From: Streptomyces capitiformicae
GTDB taxonomy: Bacteria; Actinomycetota; Actinomycetes; Streptomycetales; Streptomycetaceae
Assembly: GCF_002214185.1 (NCBI RefSeq)
Contig: NZ_CP022161.1
Location: 9,865,486 to 9,929,485 of the forward strand
Direction of reading: 5' to 3'
DNA length: 64,000 nucleotides
Shown: positions 44,191-53,116 of the stretch, piece after piece
How the letters are laid out: each line of letters starts with the position of its first letter
Numbering within the stretch: the stretch's first letter is position 1
Made by a program: the position numbers and the translations under genes
The notes under the pieces: generated by a model
Told to the model about the DNA's origin: nothing
What the model saw: only the letters and a program-made list of their open reading frames with translations
Database searches by the model: none

Positions 44191-44859
44191 GCCCGCTCGA
44201 CAAGGGCATCTGGGACCTGCACCTGCGCATCAAGTCCTGCGGCTGGAGCAAGGAGACCCGGCTCGACGCGGTGCGCGCCGAGGACGTGGAGGCCGGCCGG
44301 ACGGCCGTGCTTACCGGTGATCCTGCCCGTCTGGTCCTGCCCGTCTGGTCCTGCCGTACTGGACCGACGGTCCGGGCAACCTCTCCCTCGACGTCGACCA
44401 GCACACCGGCAAGCTGGGGGGCGAGGCGGTGGCTCGGGTGGACCCGACGGCGGCCTCGATCGACGGTGCGACGTCCGGCTTCCGCTGCCGCTGCACATCG
44501 CGGTGGACGGCGGCGAGCCGCTGCGGCTCCGCTTCGAACGGAAGAACGTCGGCAAGTACCCCGCCGACGCCGTGTCCGACGGCGCCGTCCTCACCGCCCG
44601 GCTGCCGCTGGAGCAGCTCACCGGCCGCCGTTGGGCGGTCCGGATCGAGGTGCCGTCCGCCGACCGCGGCGAGCCGCGCTGGACCCGGCTCCCGGTCGAC
44701 GTGGTGGTGACCAAGGACGGCACCGCCCGGGTGATCGACCGGCACACCGCGCCCGCAAAGAAGTCGACCCGCAAGAAGCCCGCCCCACTGCGCCCGCTGT
44801 TGCGCCGGGCGGCCGACCGCCTCAGGCGTGCCCTGTGCAGCCAGCAGAAGAAGAGGTGA
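44190..44859 (+). pseudogene. C-terminal part of a cell-wall glycosyltransferase-like gene, frameshifted
   Basis: Pieces in several frames form one beta-rich C-terminal region: LDKGIWDLHLRIKSCGWSKE, then YWTDGPGNLSLDVDQHTGKL and LPLPLHIAVDGGEPLRLRFE, ending DRHTAPAKKSTRKKPAPLRP and a basic tail. I associate this with large Streptomyces glycosyl-/glycerophosphotransferases of wall-polymer clusters, but only tentatively. Breaks are a 14-bp tandem duplication (44326-44353) and a one-base loss near 44470. Its TGA overlaps the rfbC start by 4 bp. Confidence 0.5.
44326..44353. repeat. 14-bp tandem duplication causing a frameshift
   Basis: CCCGTCTGGTCCTG occurs twice head to tail. Removing one copy restores the reading ARLVLPYWTDGPGNL, so the duplication itself broke the gene. 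It is a fresh-looking slipped-strand event with no mismatch between the copies. Confidence 0.85.
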
Positions 44860-45463
44860 AGACCCCCCAAAAGCGACCCCTTTCGATTTCCGGCGCCTGG
44901 GTGCACGAACCGAAGGTCTGCCCCGACGACCGGGGCAGCTTCCATGAGTGGTTCAAGGCCCCCGTGTTCACCGAGGCGGCCGGTCACCCCCTCACGCTGG
45001 CCCAGGCCAACATGTCCGTCTCCAGCCAGGGCACCCTGCGCGGCATCCACTACGCTGACGTGCCGCCCGGCCAGGCCAAGTACGTCAAGTGCGTGCGCGG
45101 CACGGCCGTCGACGTGATCGTGGACATCCGCACCGGCTCGCCCACCTTCGGTCAGTGGGAGGTGGTCCGCCTGGACGACCGGAACCACCACGCCGTCTAC
45201 CTCTCCGAGGGCCTCGGCCACGGCTTCATGGCGCTCACCGACCACGCCACCGTGGTCTACTTCTGCTCCGAGGGATACGCCCCCGAGCGCGAGCACGGCA
45301 TCCACCCGCTCGACCCGGAGCTCGGCATCGAGTGGCCCGACGGCCTCACCCCGCTGCTCTCCGCCCAGGACGAGCAGGCGCCCACCCTGGCCGAGGCCTG
45401 CGAGCAGGGACTGCTGCCGCCTATGAGGTGTGCGTGGCGCATCGGGACAGCCTGGGCGGCTGA
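44856..45463 (+). pseudogene. rfbC: dTDP-4-dehydrorhamnose 3,5-epimerase, frameshift near the C-terminus
   Basis: From GTG 44856 the cupin is nearly complete: DDRGSFHEWFKAPVFTEAAG, LAQANMSVSSQGTLRGIHYA (catalytic His), YVKCVRGTAVDVIVDIRTGS, LSEGLGHGFMALTDHATVVY. A missing base at about 45421, after EQGLLPP, shifts the last 13 codons; the other frame gives YEVCVAHRDSLGG and a stop at 45463. Uncorrected, the ORF runs on to 46052 as nonsense. The enzyme core may still fold. Confidence 0.82.
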
Positions 45464-46122
45464 AGCGTCCGGGCTGGGCCGCGCAGGAGGTCAACTACCA
45501 CCGCATCCAGCCCCAGTCCGCCGGATGGTCCCTGGTGTTGCCGTGCAGTATGAACCACTGGCTTCGGGTCAGGGGAAACTCGTCGCACCGGGTCGGACAC
45601 TTCCTGCACTCCAGCTGTTCGGCTACGGCGACTGCAAGCCGGCGCAAGAACGTACGCGCGTGGCCATGGTGTTGCCCTCGACGGCCAAGGAGCATCCATC
45701 CACATCGAAGAAGAATTCCACGCCGTCAACGGCTACCCGCATAACCGATCTTCCCCTTCACACCATCGGAAAGTTCGTGGCGGACCTGTCGAATCGTCAG
45801 GCAGCGGCTGACCTGCGTGGGCACATCGACTGGAAGTCTGTGGTGGGGTTGAAGGTCGACCGTCAGCGAGGCCTCCCTCACGGTCTTCCGCTGGATCGCC
45901 CGCTACCACACCAGGGCAAGGCATTCAGCGATCGACCAGGTCAGCCTGGCCGCCCGCGAACAGTGCCGCAAGGACGGGAGCGCCACGGCCCACATGGGCA
46001 AGCGGTATCCCGGCTCGGTCGGGAAGCTCGATCAACCTGTCGTTGGCGATGACCCTGCTCGACGACGCCGTGGTGGGCGCCATCGCGCCACCGGCAAATA
46101 CCAAGGCCGCGTGTGCCCCACG
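45464..46122 (+). mobile_element. Insertion-sequence graveyard (IS1182-like and IS3-like scraps)
   Basis: No intact gene. 45785-45860 encodes LSNRQAAADLRGHIDWKSVV, like the N-terminal region of IS1182-type transposases. 45868-45963, in another frame, encodes EASLTVFRWIARYHTRARHS and AIDQVSLAAREQ, the C-terminus of an IS3-type integrase-core transposase. They abut within 7 bp. The flanking 45464-45780 contains only unrecognised remnants. Confidence 0.6.
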
Positions 46123-46935
46123 TCATCCCCACGCCACGGCGCGGTGAAGGGTGTCGTCCGTGAAGCCGATGAAGAAGCCCAGCGTGGTTCGGGTGGCACC
46201 GTGAGGCTTTTCGATCTCGTGGTAGTAGGTCGGATTGATGAGATAGACGTCCTGTGTCTGCGGCCGGAAGACGTGCCGCGGCGCGGTGGCGACGACCTCG
46301 CTGTGGTAGCCCGGACCGCCCGGGACCTTCCACTGCTCGTCGCCCGGTTCCCACGGTTTCCGGTAGGTGACCAGCTCGCCGCCCCAGTCGCACTCCTGGA
46401 GGCAGACGACGCAGCTGAGTTGGCCCACCACGTCGGCCACGGTCCAGGCCGTGCCCGTCGCGTCGCGGGCGATGTGGTCGCTGTGCAGGGGGTTTCGCAC
46501 GCCGTCGGCGTGCAGCCGGATGACGGCCTCGCCGTACGGTCGGCCGTCGGGCCCGCGCGCCGGTTCCAGGGTGGCGAGCCCGAATGTCCGGCACAGTGCG
46601 GCGCGGACGCGGGCCGGTAGGTCGAAACCTGCGCGGGCCATGTGCTCGTTGGCGCGGGTGGCGATGTCGAAGTACGTGTGCGGATCGTGGAGGTGGGCGG
46701 TCAGGGAGGGGCCGACGGTGGTCTGGGAACCGTTGGTGCCGTTCACGGCCGAGGTGCGGCCCAGTAGTTCGTGGGCCTGTCGGCGGGCTGCGTCCAACTC
46801 CCCAGCCCCTAGCAGCCCGCGTAAGGAAACGACCGCGATCTTGCCCACGCTGAGCCAGCGAAGTGGTTCGAGTCCCAGGACAGTGCCGTCCGATATGTCG
46901 TAGTTGGCGATGTTCCATGTGGTCTCAAGCTGCAT
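46123..46935 (-). CDS. 2-oxoglutarate/Fe(II)-dependent oxygenase
   Basis: 270 residues from ATG 46935 with AGAGGAG upstream. The double-stranded beta-helix shows a candidate metal-binding HxD (H151-S-D153 in PLHSDHIA), the core CVVCLQECDWGGELVTYRKP, and a distal histidine (H239 in NPTYYHE or H245) followed by R249 in GATRTTLGFFIGF for the 2-oxoglutarate carboxylate. Such enzymes hydroxylate amino acids or natural-product precursors. An aminotransferase gene lies upstream in the same direction with decayed DNA between, so it may belong to the remains of a small biosynthetic unit. Confidence 0.78.
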   Translation of the reverse strand: MQLETTWNIANYDISDGTVLGLEPLRWLSVGKIAVVSLRGLLGAGELDAARRQAHELLGRTSAVNGTNGSQTTVGPSLTAHLHDPHTYFDIATRANEHMARAGFDLPARVRAALCRTFGLATLEPARGPDGRPYGEAVIRLHADGVRNPLHSDHIARDATGTAWTVADVVGQLSCVVCLQECDWGGELVTYRKPWEPGDEQWKVPGGPGYHSEVVATAPRHVFRPQTQDVYLINPTYYHEIEKPHGATRTTLGFFIGFTDDTLHRAVAWG

Positions 46936-47640
46936 GGTGGAAGCTCCTCTGGTGCTGGGAGTGAAGGGCACTTCGATGACGGTGGCCGACGGGAGCGCTT
47001 CCCGGCGATGTACGCCTGCGGGCGCGGGGGGATGGTTTCGGAGGCGATGATCTCGGCCTCAGGCAGGGAAGCGGAGTGCGAGGTAGTCCCGTTGGTGGGC
47101 CTGCGGCGCGGTCCAGTGCACGACGTAGCACTGTCGTGGGTTGAGCAGGACGGCGTTGCCGCTTGTCCCGTCGTGCGGCGCGGTCGGATGGTTGTCCCCG
47201 GTGAGTGCAGGCGGGTTGGCCGGGGAAGGAAGGGCCCCTGGTCCTCTGGGGGCATCAGCAGGTCGGGGGCCGTTTCCCTGAAGCCGCGCAACCCGTCGTC
47301 CAGGGCCGGTTCGAGCGGCATCTGCTTCTCGCAGAGAATGAGCACGCGCGCCCGGCCCTACTGTGCGACGCCCTGCCCGAGAGCTCTTTGCCGGCCACAT
47401 ACCCCTCGACCAGCGCACCAGTGAAGGCGCCGCCGTAGGTGAGGCTTCACAGCTTCCAGCCAGCCGCGGGGCGTCTTCCGGTGCTCATGCCGAGCACGAA
47501 ACCGTCATCGCGCAAGCATCCGCCGGTGGCCGGCGTGTCGCCTCCCGGTGGGTCTGGCCAGGGCTCGTTGAGATCGAACAGGACAAATCGGCTGACCGCT
47601 GACCGGTGCCTCATCGCCGACGCACCTCTTCGACACGTCC
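46936..47640 (-). other. Decayed coding DNA between oxygenase and aminotransferase
   Basis: About 700 bp with no intact gene. Leftward frames carry pieces that look like one or two former genes: MRHRSAVSRFVLFDLNEPWP (from ATG 47614, with GAGGTG upstream, to 47447), then GGAFTGALVEGYVAGKELSG, LEPALDDGLRGFRETAPDLL, and near 47060 VLLNPRQCYVVHWTAPQAHQ. I cannot name the family. The pieces are in different frames, so a gene downstream of the aminotransferase has probably been lost. Confidence 0.4.
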
Positions 47641-48885
47641 TCAATCGCGGCTCGCGGCGATCTCCGCCGCCCGGAATCCTTGTGCGGTGGCATCGAGAGC
47701 GGCATCGATGTCGTCATGGGTCATCGCGGCACTGATGTACCAGTGGTGGTTGGGGTGGAACAAGACCCCACAACGCGTGGTTTCGGTGTAGAAGGCGTCC
47801 TGAATCCTTCGTTGCACAGCGTCATCGGTGTACTGAAAACGCATGAAGGGCATTTGCGGCACTCCCAGTACATGGGCGTCGAGTCCGGATCGGGCAATCT
47901 GCTCGGCCAGGCCGCGCTGCAAGATCGCACCCAGCTCCTCGATACGTTTCAACGCGTCGGAATCACGAAGTTGAGTGATCGTCGCGACGGCACCGGCCAT
48001 TTCCGCACCGTTCACGTGGAAGGTCGACCCGATGTGTACTTCGCCGACGGCACGCATGACTTCCTCGCGACCCACGACCGCCGAGATGGGATATCCGTTG
48101 GCCATCGCTTTACTGAAGGTCACGATGTCCGCCTGTACCCCGTACCGCTCTTGCGCACCGCCCAGCGAGACCCGGAAACCAGAGCGCATCTCGTCGAGTA
48201 CGAACAAGGCGCCGTGTTGCCGAGCCAGATCGGCGGCCGCGGCGAGAAAGCCGTCGGCAGGGGGTTCCTCCTCGAACGGCATCATCAGCAGGCAGGCGAC
48301 CTCGCCGGGATAGCGGCGGAATTCCTGCTCCAGACTGGCCAGGTCGTTGTACTTGAACGTGCTGACCGTCTGCTGGGCGGACTGGGGCACGCCTGCCGGA
48401 CGGTTGGCGCACCAGTCGTGCCAGCCGTTGTATCCCCAGCGAATCACCCGCTCGCGTCCGGTGTGCGCTCGGCTCAGCCGCACCGCCGCGCTCGTAGCGT
48501 CCGAGCCGCTCTTGAGCAGGAACACGCGATCGGCGTGCGGCACCACCGAGATGAGCAACTCGGCGAGTTCCACCTGGACTTTCTTTCGGAGGGTTATGGC
48601 GAACCCGTCGCGGATCTCGCGGATAACCGCCTCGGACACCACCGGATCGGCGTGTCCGAGGATGATGGTGCCGTAGGCCAGAATGAAGTCCAGATACCGG
48701 TTCCCGTCGACATCCCATACGTATGCACCGGATGCTCGCTCTCCGTACAGCGGGTATTCACCGTCCACCAGGCGGTCGCGGTCGAGTACATAGCCGGAGT
48801 AGGCCTGGGTGGCGTCGACGCGAACCGCCCTTTCGAGCAGCAGTCGGGATTCGGTCAGATCCAGGGGCTGGTTTCGCTCGACCAT
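47641..48885 (-). CDS. Class III (glutamate-1-semialdehyde type) PLP aminotransferase
   Basis: 414 residues from ATG 48885 with CCGAGGAG upstream. Fold-type I motifs are YVWDVDGNRYLDFILAYGTI, LLKSGSDATSAAVRLSRAHT, the cofactor-binding DEMRSGFR (D231) and the Schiff-base lysine K259 in VTFSKAMANGYP. It resembles glutamate-1-semialdehyde 2,1-aminomutase but lies outside any haem locus and beside an oxygenase and an exporter. A role in making or using an unusual amino acid is more likely than haem synthesis. Confidence 0.87.
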   Translation of the reverse strand: MVERNQPLDLTESRLLLERAVRVDATQAYSGYVLDRDRLVDGEYPLYGERASGAYVWDVDGNRYLDFILAYGTIILGHADPVVSEAVIREIRDGFAITLRKKVQVELAELLISVVPHADRVFLLKSGSDATSAAVRLSRAHTGRERVIRWGYNGWHDWCANRPAGVPQSAQQTVSTFKYNDLASLEQEFRRYPGEVACLLMMPFEEEPPADGFLAAAADLARQHGALFVLDEMRSGFRVSLGGAQERYGVQADIVTFSKAMANGYPISAVVGREEVMRAVGEVHIGSTFHVNGAEMAGAVATITQLRDSDALKRIEELGAILQRGLAEQIARSGLDAHVLGVPQMPFMRFQYTDDAVQRRIQDAFYTETTRCGVLFHPNHHWYISAAMTHDDIDAALDATAQGFRAAEIAASRD

Positions 48886-49143
48886 TGCTACTCCTCGGGG
48901 GGATCCGTTGGGGGCGACATCTCCTCGTTTCGTGTAAAGACTTTGACGGGTTGCCGACTGGTTCTGCACGTTACTTGCGTGAATCAGCCATCTTCTTGGC
49001 GTGAAGCTGTCGACGAGGTTGACGGGTGTTCCGGCGCACATACGCTCGGTTTCATCGGCGTGATCCACTCAGATCTCCGCAGGTGTGCCACGGTGCCGGG
49101 CCGATTATGGCTCGACGAGGAACGGGCCGGGACGGAGTTGACA

Positions 49144-50403
49144 ATGACTGGAACCCATCCGGACCGAGCCGGCGGCCGGGACCCGGGAATCGTCGCCGTA
49201 CTCGGTGCGTTCGTCCTCAACGGCGTACTGCTTGGTTCGTGGGCCACTCGGGTACCGGCGCTGGCCGCGCAGATCGGTGCGGAGGAGGGTGCGCTGGGGC
49301 TGTCCCTGCTCGGTGCCAGCGTAGGCATGATCGCCGCTTCGCTTCTCGCCGGTCGGCTGTGTGCGGCGTTCGGCGCTCGCGTCGTGATGACGGTGGCCGG
49401 CGTTGCCGGGTCAGCGATGCTTCCGGCTCTGGGGCTGGCGAGGTCGCCCGTGACGCTCGGCCTGCTGCTGATTGTGCTCGGCGCGATGGTCGGCGTGATG
49501 GACGTGGCGATGAACGTGGCCGGCGTGACAGCGACCCGGCGGACCGGTCGGGCGATCATGCCGGTGTTCCACGCGGCCTTCAGTTTCGGCACGCTGGCCG
49601 GTTCGGTCGGCGCCGCGGTCGCGGCCGGACAGGGACTGGCGCCGAGCCGCCATTTCGTCATAGTCGCTGTGGTCTGCGGCGGCGTCACCGTCGGTATCGC
49701 CCGCTGGATTCCCGTTGAGGAACTCCTCAGGGTGCCCGCAAAGAGCGGGCACGCAGGGCGAGCGCCGTTCAGGCGACCGGTGCTGTGGCTGCTCGGCGGT
49801 GTGGCACTGTGCGCCTCGATAGCCGAAGGAGCGACCGCGGACTGGTCGGCGCTGTTCGGGGTGCAGGAGCGCGGTCTCAGTGAGGCGACCGGCGCCCTGA
49901 TCTACTCGTTCTTCTCGATCACGATGGCGTGCACCCGCTTGTGCGGTGAGGCGATCCAGCGTCGTTGGGGCGCACCACGGATGCTCATCGGGGGTGCGGT
50001 GATCGGTGGGCTGGGGCTGGTCACCGCGGTCATGGCGCCGTCGCCGACTCTCACCTTCGCCGGCTTCGCTGTCGCTGGTGTCGGTCTGGCGTACGCGTCC
50101 CCCGTCGTCATGGAGTTGAGCGGTGCGGCTGGGCGACGGGCCGATGGGGGTGGTGGTGAGCGCGAGGTCGCGTTCGCGACCACCATTGCCTACAGCGGGT
50201 TCTTGCTCGGCCCTCCGATGGTGGGCGGCATCGCTGAGCTGACCAGCCTGCCGGTCGCGCTCGGCGCTGTTGCGGTGCTCGTGTTGTTGATCGCCCCGTT
50301 GACTCTGGTCGCGGGCACTTTCCGGCGCCGGGAGCTGTCGTCGGCCGAGGAGTCAGCGGCCAACCCCGCCCGGGGCACAGCGATCCGACGCACAACGGGC
50401 TGA
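49144..50403 (+). CDS. MFS transporter
   Basis: 419 residues from ATG 49144. About twelve hydrophobic helices, with FVLNGVLLGSWATRVPALAA in the first helix and the loop motif GRLCAAFGARVVM between helices 2 and 3. This sub-family (COG3903/YbjJ-like) includes exporters of sugars and small molecules. It is divergent from the aminotransferase gene with 258 bp between them and probably serves the same substrate. The C-terminal 40 residues are hydrophilic. Confidence 0.85.
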   Translation: MTGTHPDRAGGRDPGIVAVLGAFVLNGVLLGSWATRVPALAAQIGAEEGALGLSLLGASVGMIAASLLAGRLCAAFGARVVMTVAGVAGSAMLPALGLARSPVTLGLLLIVLGAMVGVMDVAMNVAGVTATRRTGRAIMPVFHAAFSFGTLAGSVGAAVAAGQGLAPSRHFVIVAVVCGGVTVGIARWIPVEELLRVPAKSGHAGRAPFRRPVLWLLGGVALCASIAEGATADWSALFGVQERGLSEATGALIYSFFSITMACTRLCGEAIQRRWGAPRMLIGGAVIGGLGLVTAVMAPSPTLTFAGFAVAGVGLAYASPVVMELSGAAGRRADGGGGEREVAFATTIAYSGFLLGPPMVGGIAELTSLPVALGAVAVLVLLIAPLTLVAGTFRRRELSSAEESAANPARGTAIRRTTG

Positions 50404-51411
50404 GCTCGCTGCCAAGTCGTGGATGTGAGGGTTTCATCAGGATGTGCAAGCGCTGCATCGTGGAGTGCGTCTGTGTGTACGCGCGTGGTCCAGAGAAGTG
50501 CCAGAACCTAGGTGACATTGCGCCGGGTCGATACTGTCCAGGCCGCCGCCACTTCGCCGTAGTGACGAGTCGTCGCGTAGGGTCGAGGGCTGGCGCGGTG
50601 GCGTAGTACGTACGCTCCGTTTCCAGCCCCCGCCGCATCGAACCGTGCCTGCGTTGGGCAGGCCGCCAGCGAGGTGCCTGTGATCAGGCCCTTTTCTGAC
50701 GGCCCTACGGACCGGACTGCAGCTTGTAACCGCATCCGTCTCTCCAGTGCCTTTTCTTCTCATGAGTTCTGCCGTGAGTGACCCGCACCGTAGTGGATGT
50801 CCTTGTGGCAGACGTCCAGAGTCTTCCGACGGTCTTGGAGATGCCGGATGCAGTGCACTTCGACACCGTCATGCTGCCCGTACATCTCGCAGGTATCGGG
50901 CGCGCACGTGAACGGCTTTCCCCGTTCGCGCGCCTCGGGTATGGCCGCGCGTTCGGCATCACGCTCACGCTGGACACTGATCCGCTCCAGCTCGGCCTCG
51001 ATCCGCTGGATGGCCTCCGCGCGGTGGCGGCGGTCGCGTTCGAGCTTGACTTGACGCGCAGGTCGTCGCGGACGGTCTGGTAGCGGCCCCGCCGGGCGAG
51101 CGCGACCTCGGCCAGGTCGCCTCCGTCGCGCCTGTGCGTCCCGGCGATGTGGTGGGCGCCGGTGCGGGTGAGGTAGGCGAGTGAACCTCCCCTTGATCGT
51201 GGACACCTGGAGACTGGGACATCGGGTTCCAGGTCCAGCGCCGGTGGCGCGGCGGCGACCGGGGCGGAGAGGCAACCCTCCGCGATGAGTTGCCCCTACG
51301 TCTGCGTCAACGACCCAACGGGAGCCGCCAGCGCTCGGCTCGGTGGCAGGGGCGGCGCCTTCCGCCAGTCGGCCGTCCCGGTTCGCGCTGCGCAGCGCGT
51401 GAGCCAGGCGA
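50404..51411. other. Gene-poor, decayed region
   Basis: No intact gene. A leftward frame from about 51200 to 50760 carries RHRAEAIQRIEAELERISVQ, RERDAERAAIPEARERGKPF and GVEVHCIRHLQDRRKTLDVC, ending CHKDIHYGAGHSRQNS. The last part resembles the C-terminal zinc/HNH-like motif of group II intron proteins, but key cysteines and histidines are altered. I treat it as a remnant. Confidence 0.35.
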
Positions 51412-51701
51412 TCATGCAGGCGGCACCGCCCGCCATCCCCAGGGGATGTTCTCGAACGACGTGTCCGCCGACGTCTTGCCGGTCTTGTCCTCGCCGAAGC
51501 CGTACCAGGTGTCGCCGACCTCGATGATGCGAGCCCGTGCAGTTGCAAGCGGGTTGCCGTTCTGGTCGGTCCGTGCGGCGCCCGTCGTAAAGGTCACGGT
51601 GGCCGCGTGTGCCTGCGTGGCGGGCATGAGCAGGGCGGCGAGACTGCCGAGCAGAGTCAGGAACGCGGCGGCGGTGTGCGGTGCGATGTGGTGTCGGGCA
51701 T
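51412..51701 (-). pseudogene. N-terminal fragment of a secreted glycosidase-like protein
   Basis: A signal-peptide-like stretch (AAAFLTLLGSLAALLMPATQ) is followed by RIIEVGDTWYGFGEDKTGKT and SADTSFENIP, like the start of five-bladed beta-propeller glycosidases that carry ricin-type lectin domains. The ATG at 51701 is one frame off the signal peptide, and similarity ends at about 51455. The 3' remainder is missing here. Confidence 0.5.
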
Positions 51702-51957
51702 GCGTCGCCTCTCTGTTGCGGGTCGGGGGCGGGAGTGTTGGTAGAGCAGTGAGGTCGGGGTCCTCGGGGCCACTCAGGGGTGATGGAGCGGCGTGCCGGC
51801 AGATCAGGCTCAAGCACGTGCAGCACGTCGCACTACGTGAGCGGCGAGTCGAACCCGGCACCCAGGGGGTGCCGATGCGCAGGCCGGGCAGCCGGGCATC
51901 GGCACCACCTCACGTCTGGATCTCCAGGCCCTGTCGGCCGGCGCGCTGGTCAGCCGG

Positions 51958-52047
51958 TGACGCGGTGGAAGGTCCATCGCTGGTTGGAGCTGCCGACGTC
52001 GCGGTACTGGATCAGCGCGGCACCGTCGGCGGTGCGCCACTCCGCGC
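51958..52047 (-). pseudogene. C-terminal fragment of a ricin-type lectin (CBM13) domain
   Basis: AEWRTADGAALIQYRDVGSS, NQRWTFHRVTG and a stop: the final QxW repeat of a CBM13 trefoil. It lies upstream, relative to transcription direction, of the glycosidase N-terminus at 51.4-51.7 kb, so the two scraps are not simply the two ends of one gene in order. Confidence 0.5.
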
Positions 52048-52588
52048 ACCGAATCCGCCCCTCGGCCGGCCGTCATCGCCTCCCGCAAACCCCAGACAGC
52101 ACGAAACCCCCGCCCCTACGGGGGCCGACACTCAACCATGGGCCTTCCCCGCTCATCACGGGTTCTCTTGGTCGCATCCTGAGCCAGGCCGGCGATACCA
52201 CAAGGTCTGACTTGATCCGTTCACGGCCGCGTCTCGACGACGGCCGAACCCTGACCCTCTGACGGCGGATCGGTCGGACTCCGACGCCGACCCGAGAACG
52301 AGATGACGTGGGACACCGCCGAACCCTCCCGCGGGTCGTTCGCCTTCGCCCTGCCAACTGGAGGTGGGAGCCCGTACAGGCACGGCCATCCGCAGCGACG
52401 GGCCGCGGGCGGCGCGCGCCAGGTCCGGCGGCTTCCGCGATGACGGAGTACTTGGCGTCCAAGCGGATGGACGCTGACGGGTCGGCACCGTCTCCCGGGC
52501 CGATCTGGGCCCGGAGCGCCCGATCACGAGCGGAGAGACAGAACCAAAGCGGCCGAGCCGGTCACTTGCCGTACTGGAAACTCGTCTC

Positions 52589-52631
52589 TTTCCACACCGG
52601 AAACCAGCCGCTACTCTTTCCGGTATGGAAA
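52589..52631. promoter_or_regulatory. Paired TTTCC-N5-GGAAA operators
   Basis: Two palindromes of identical form, TTTCCACACCGGAAA (52589-52603) and TTTCCGGTATGGAAA (52617-52631), are 28 bp apart centre to centre. A half-like site CTGGAAACTC lies at 52574-52583. The second palindrome covers ATG 52625. They are good candidates for the binding sites of the winged-helix protein encoded in this operon, giving autoregulation. Confidence 0.65.
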
Positions 52632-53116
52632 CTCACGGGGTACGACTGACGCCGGAGCAGGCCCATGCCGCCCTGGCCGACACCGAGCACATCCGGGCCT
52701 CCGCCGCGGCACTGTCGGCCACACCCTGGCCGAACTGGTTCTTCGTCACACTCACGCTCTACATCGCCGCGCTCCCGATCACCTACGGAGGCGTCATGGC
52801 CGGCTCGGACTGGCTGCTGCCGCGCCCCGCGTGGATGGCCGTCATGCTGACGAGCACCGCGGTGTACCTGGCGCTCTTCGCCGTCGCGGCGAGGGCGTGG
52901 CGGACCAAGACCGGGGTGGCGCTGCGGTTCGACGTGCTGCCGAAGCGGGCGACCGTGCCGCTCGCGGTCGGCCTGCCCGTGCTGCTGGTGGGGGCAGCGT
53001 TCGCCTTCCGTGTCACGGAGCGGCCGGTGTGGCTGATCGCGGCCTCGCTGATCGGGGCCGCCGTGTCCGTCGGCTTCCACCTTGCCTTCGTCCGCCTGCA
53101 CCGGAAGACCCCGTGA
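52625..53116 (+). CDS. Four-helix membrane protein of unknown function
   Basis: 163 residues. After an N-terminal amphipathic region (LTPEQAHAALADTEHIRASA) come four hydrophobic segments: WFFVTLTLYIAALPITYGGV, PAWMAVMLTSTAVYLALFAV, ATVPLAVGLPVLLVGAAFAF and WLIAASLIGAAVSVGFHLAF. It resembles small Streptomyces membrane proteins paired with a MarR-like regulator. Its stop overlaps the regulator's GTG by 4 bp. The function is unknown; transport or membrane-stress sensing are guesses. Confidence 0.82.
   Translation: METHGVRLTPEQAHAALADTEHIRASAAALSATPWPNWFFVTLTLYIAALPITYGGVMAGSDWLLPRPAWMAVMLTSTAVYLALFAVAARAWRTKTGVALRFDVLPKRATVPLAVGLPVLLVGAAFAFRVTERPVWLIAASLIGAAVSVGFHLAFVRLHRKTP

Noticed and set aside
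44271..46052. A 593-residue fusion protein across 44271-46052
   Set aside because: It strings together an out-of-frame glycosyltransferase tail, rfbC and IS debris; a one-base frameshift at about 45421 removes the true rfbC stop.
47680..49143. N-terminal extension of the MFS ORF back to 47680
   Set aside because: This part is antisense to the aminotransferase; transporter similarity begins at ATG 49144, which has its own ribosome-binding site.
43400..50403. An intact natural-product gene cluster
   Set aside because: Although sugar-nucleotide, oxygenase, aminotransferase and exporter genes are present, there is no core synthase, and several genes are truncated remnants separated by IS fragments.
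50760..51200. Group II intron reverse transcriptase/maturase
   Set aside because: Only an HNH-like C-terminal motif is suggested; no reverse-transcriptase motifs and no intron RNA domain V were found.
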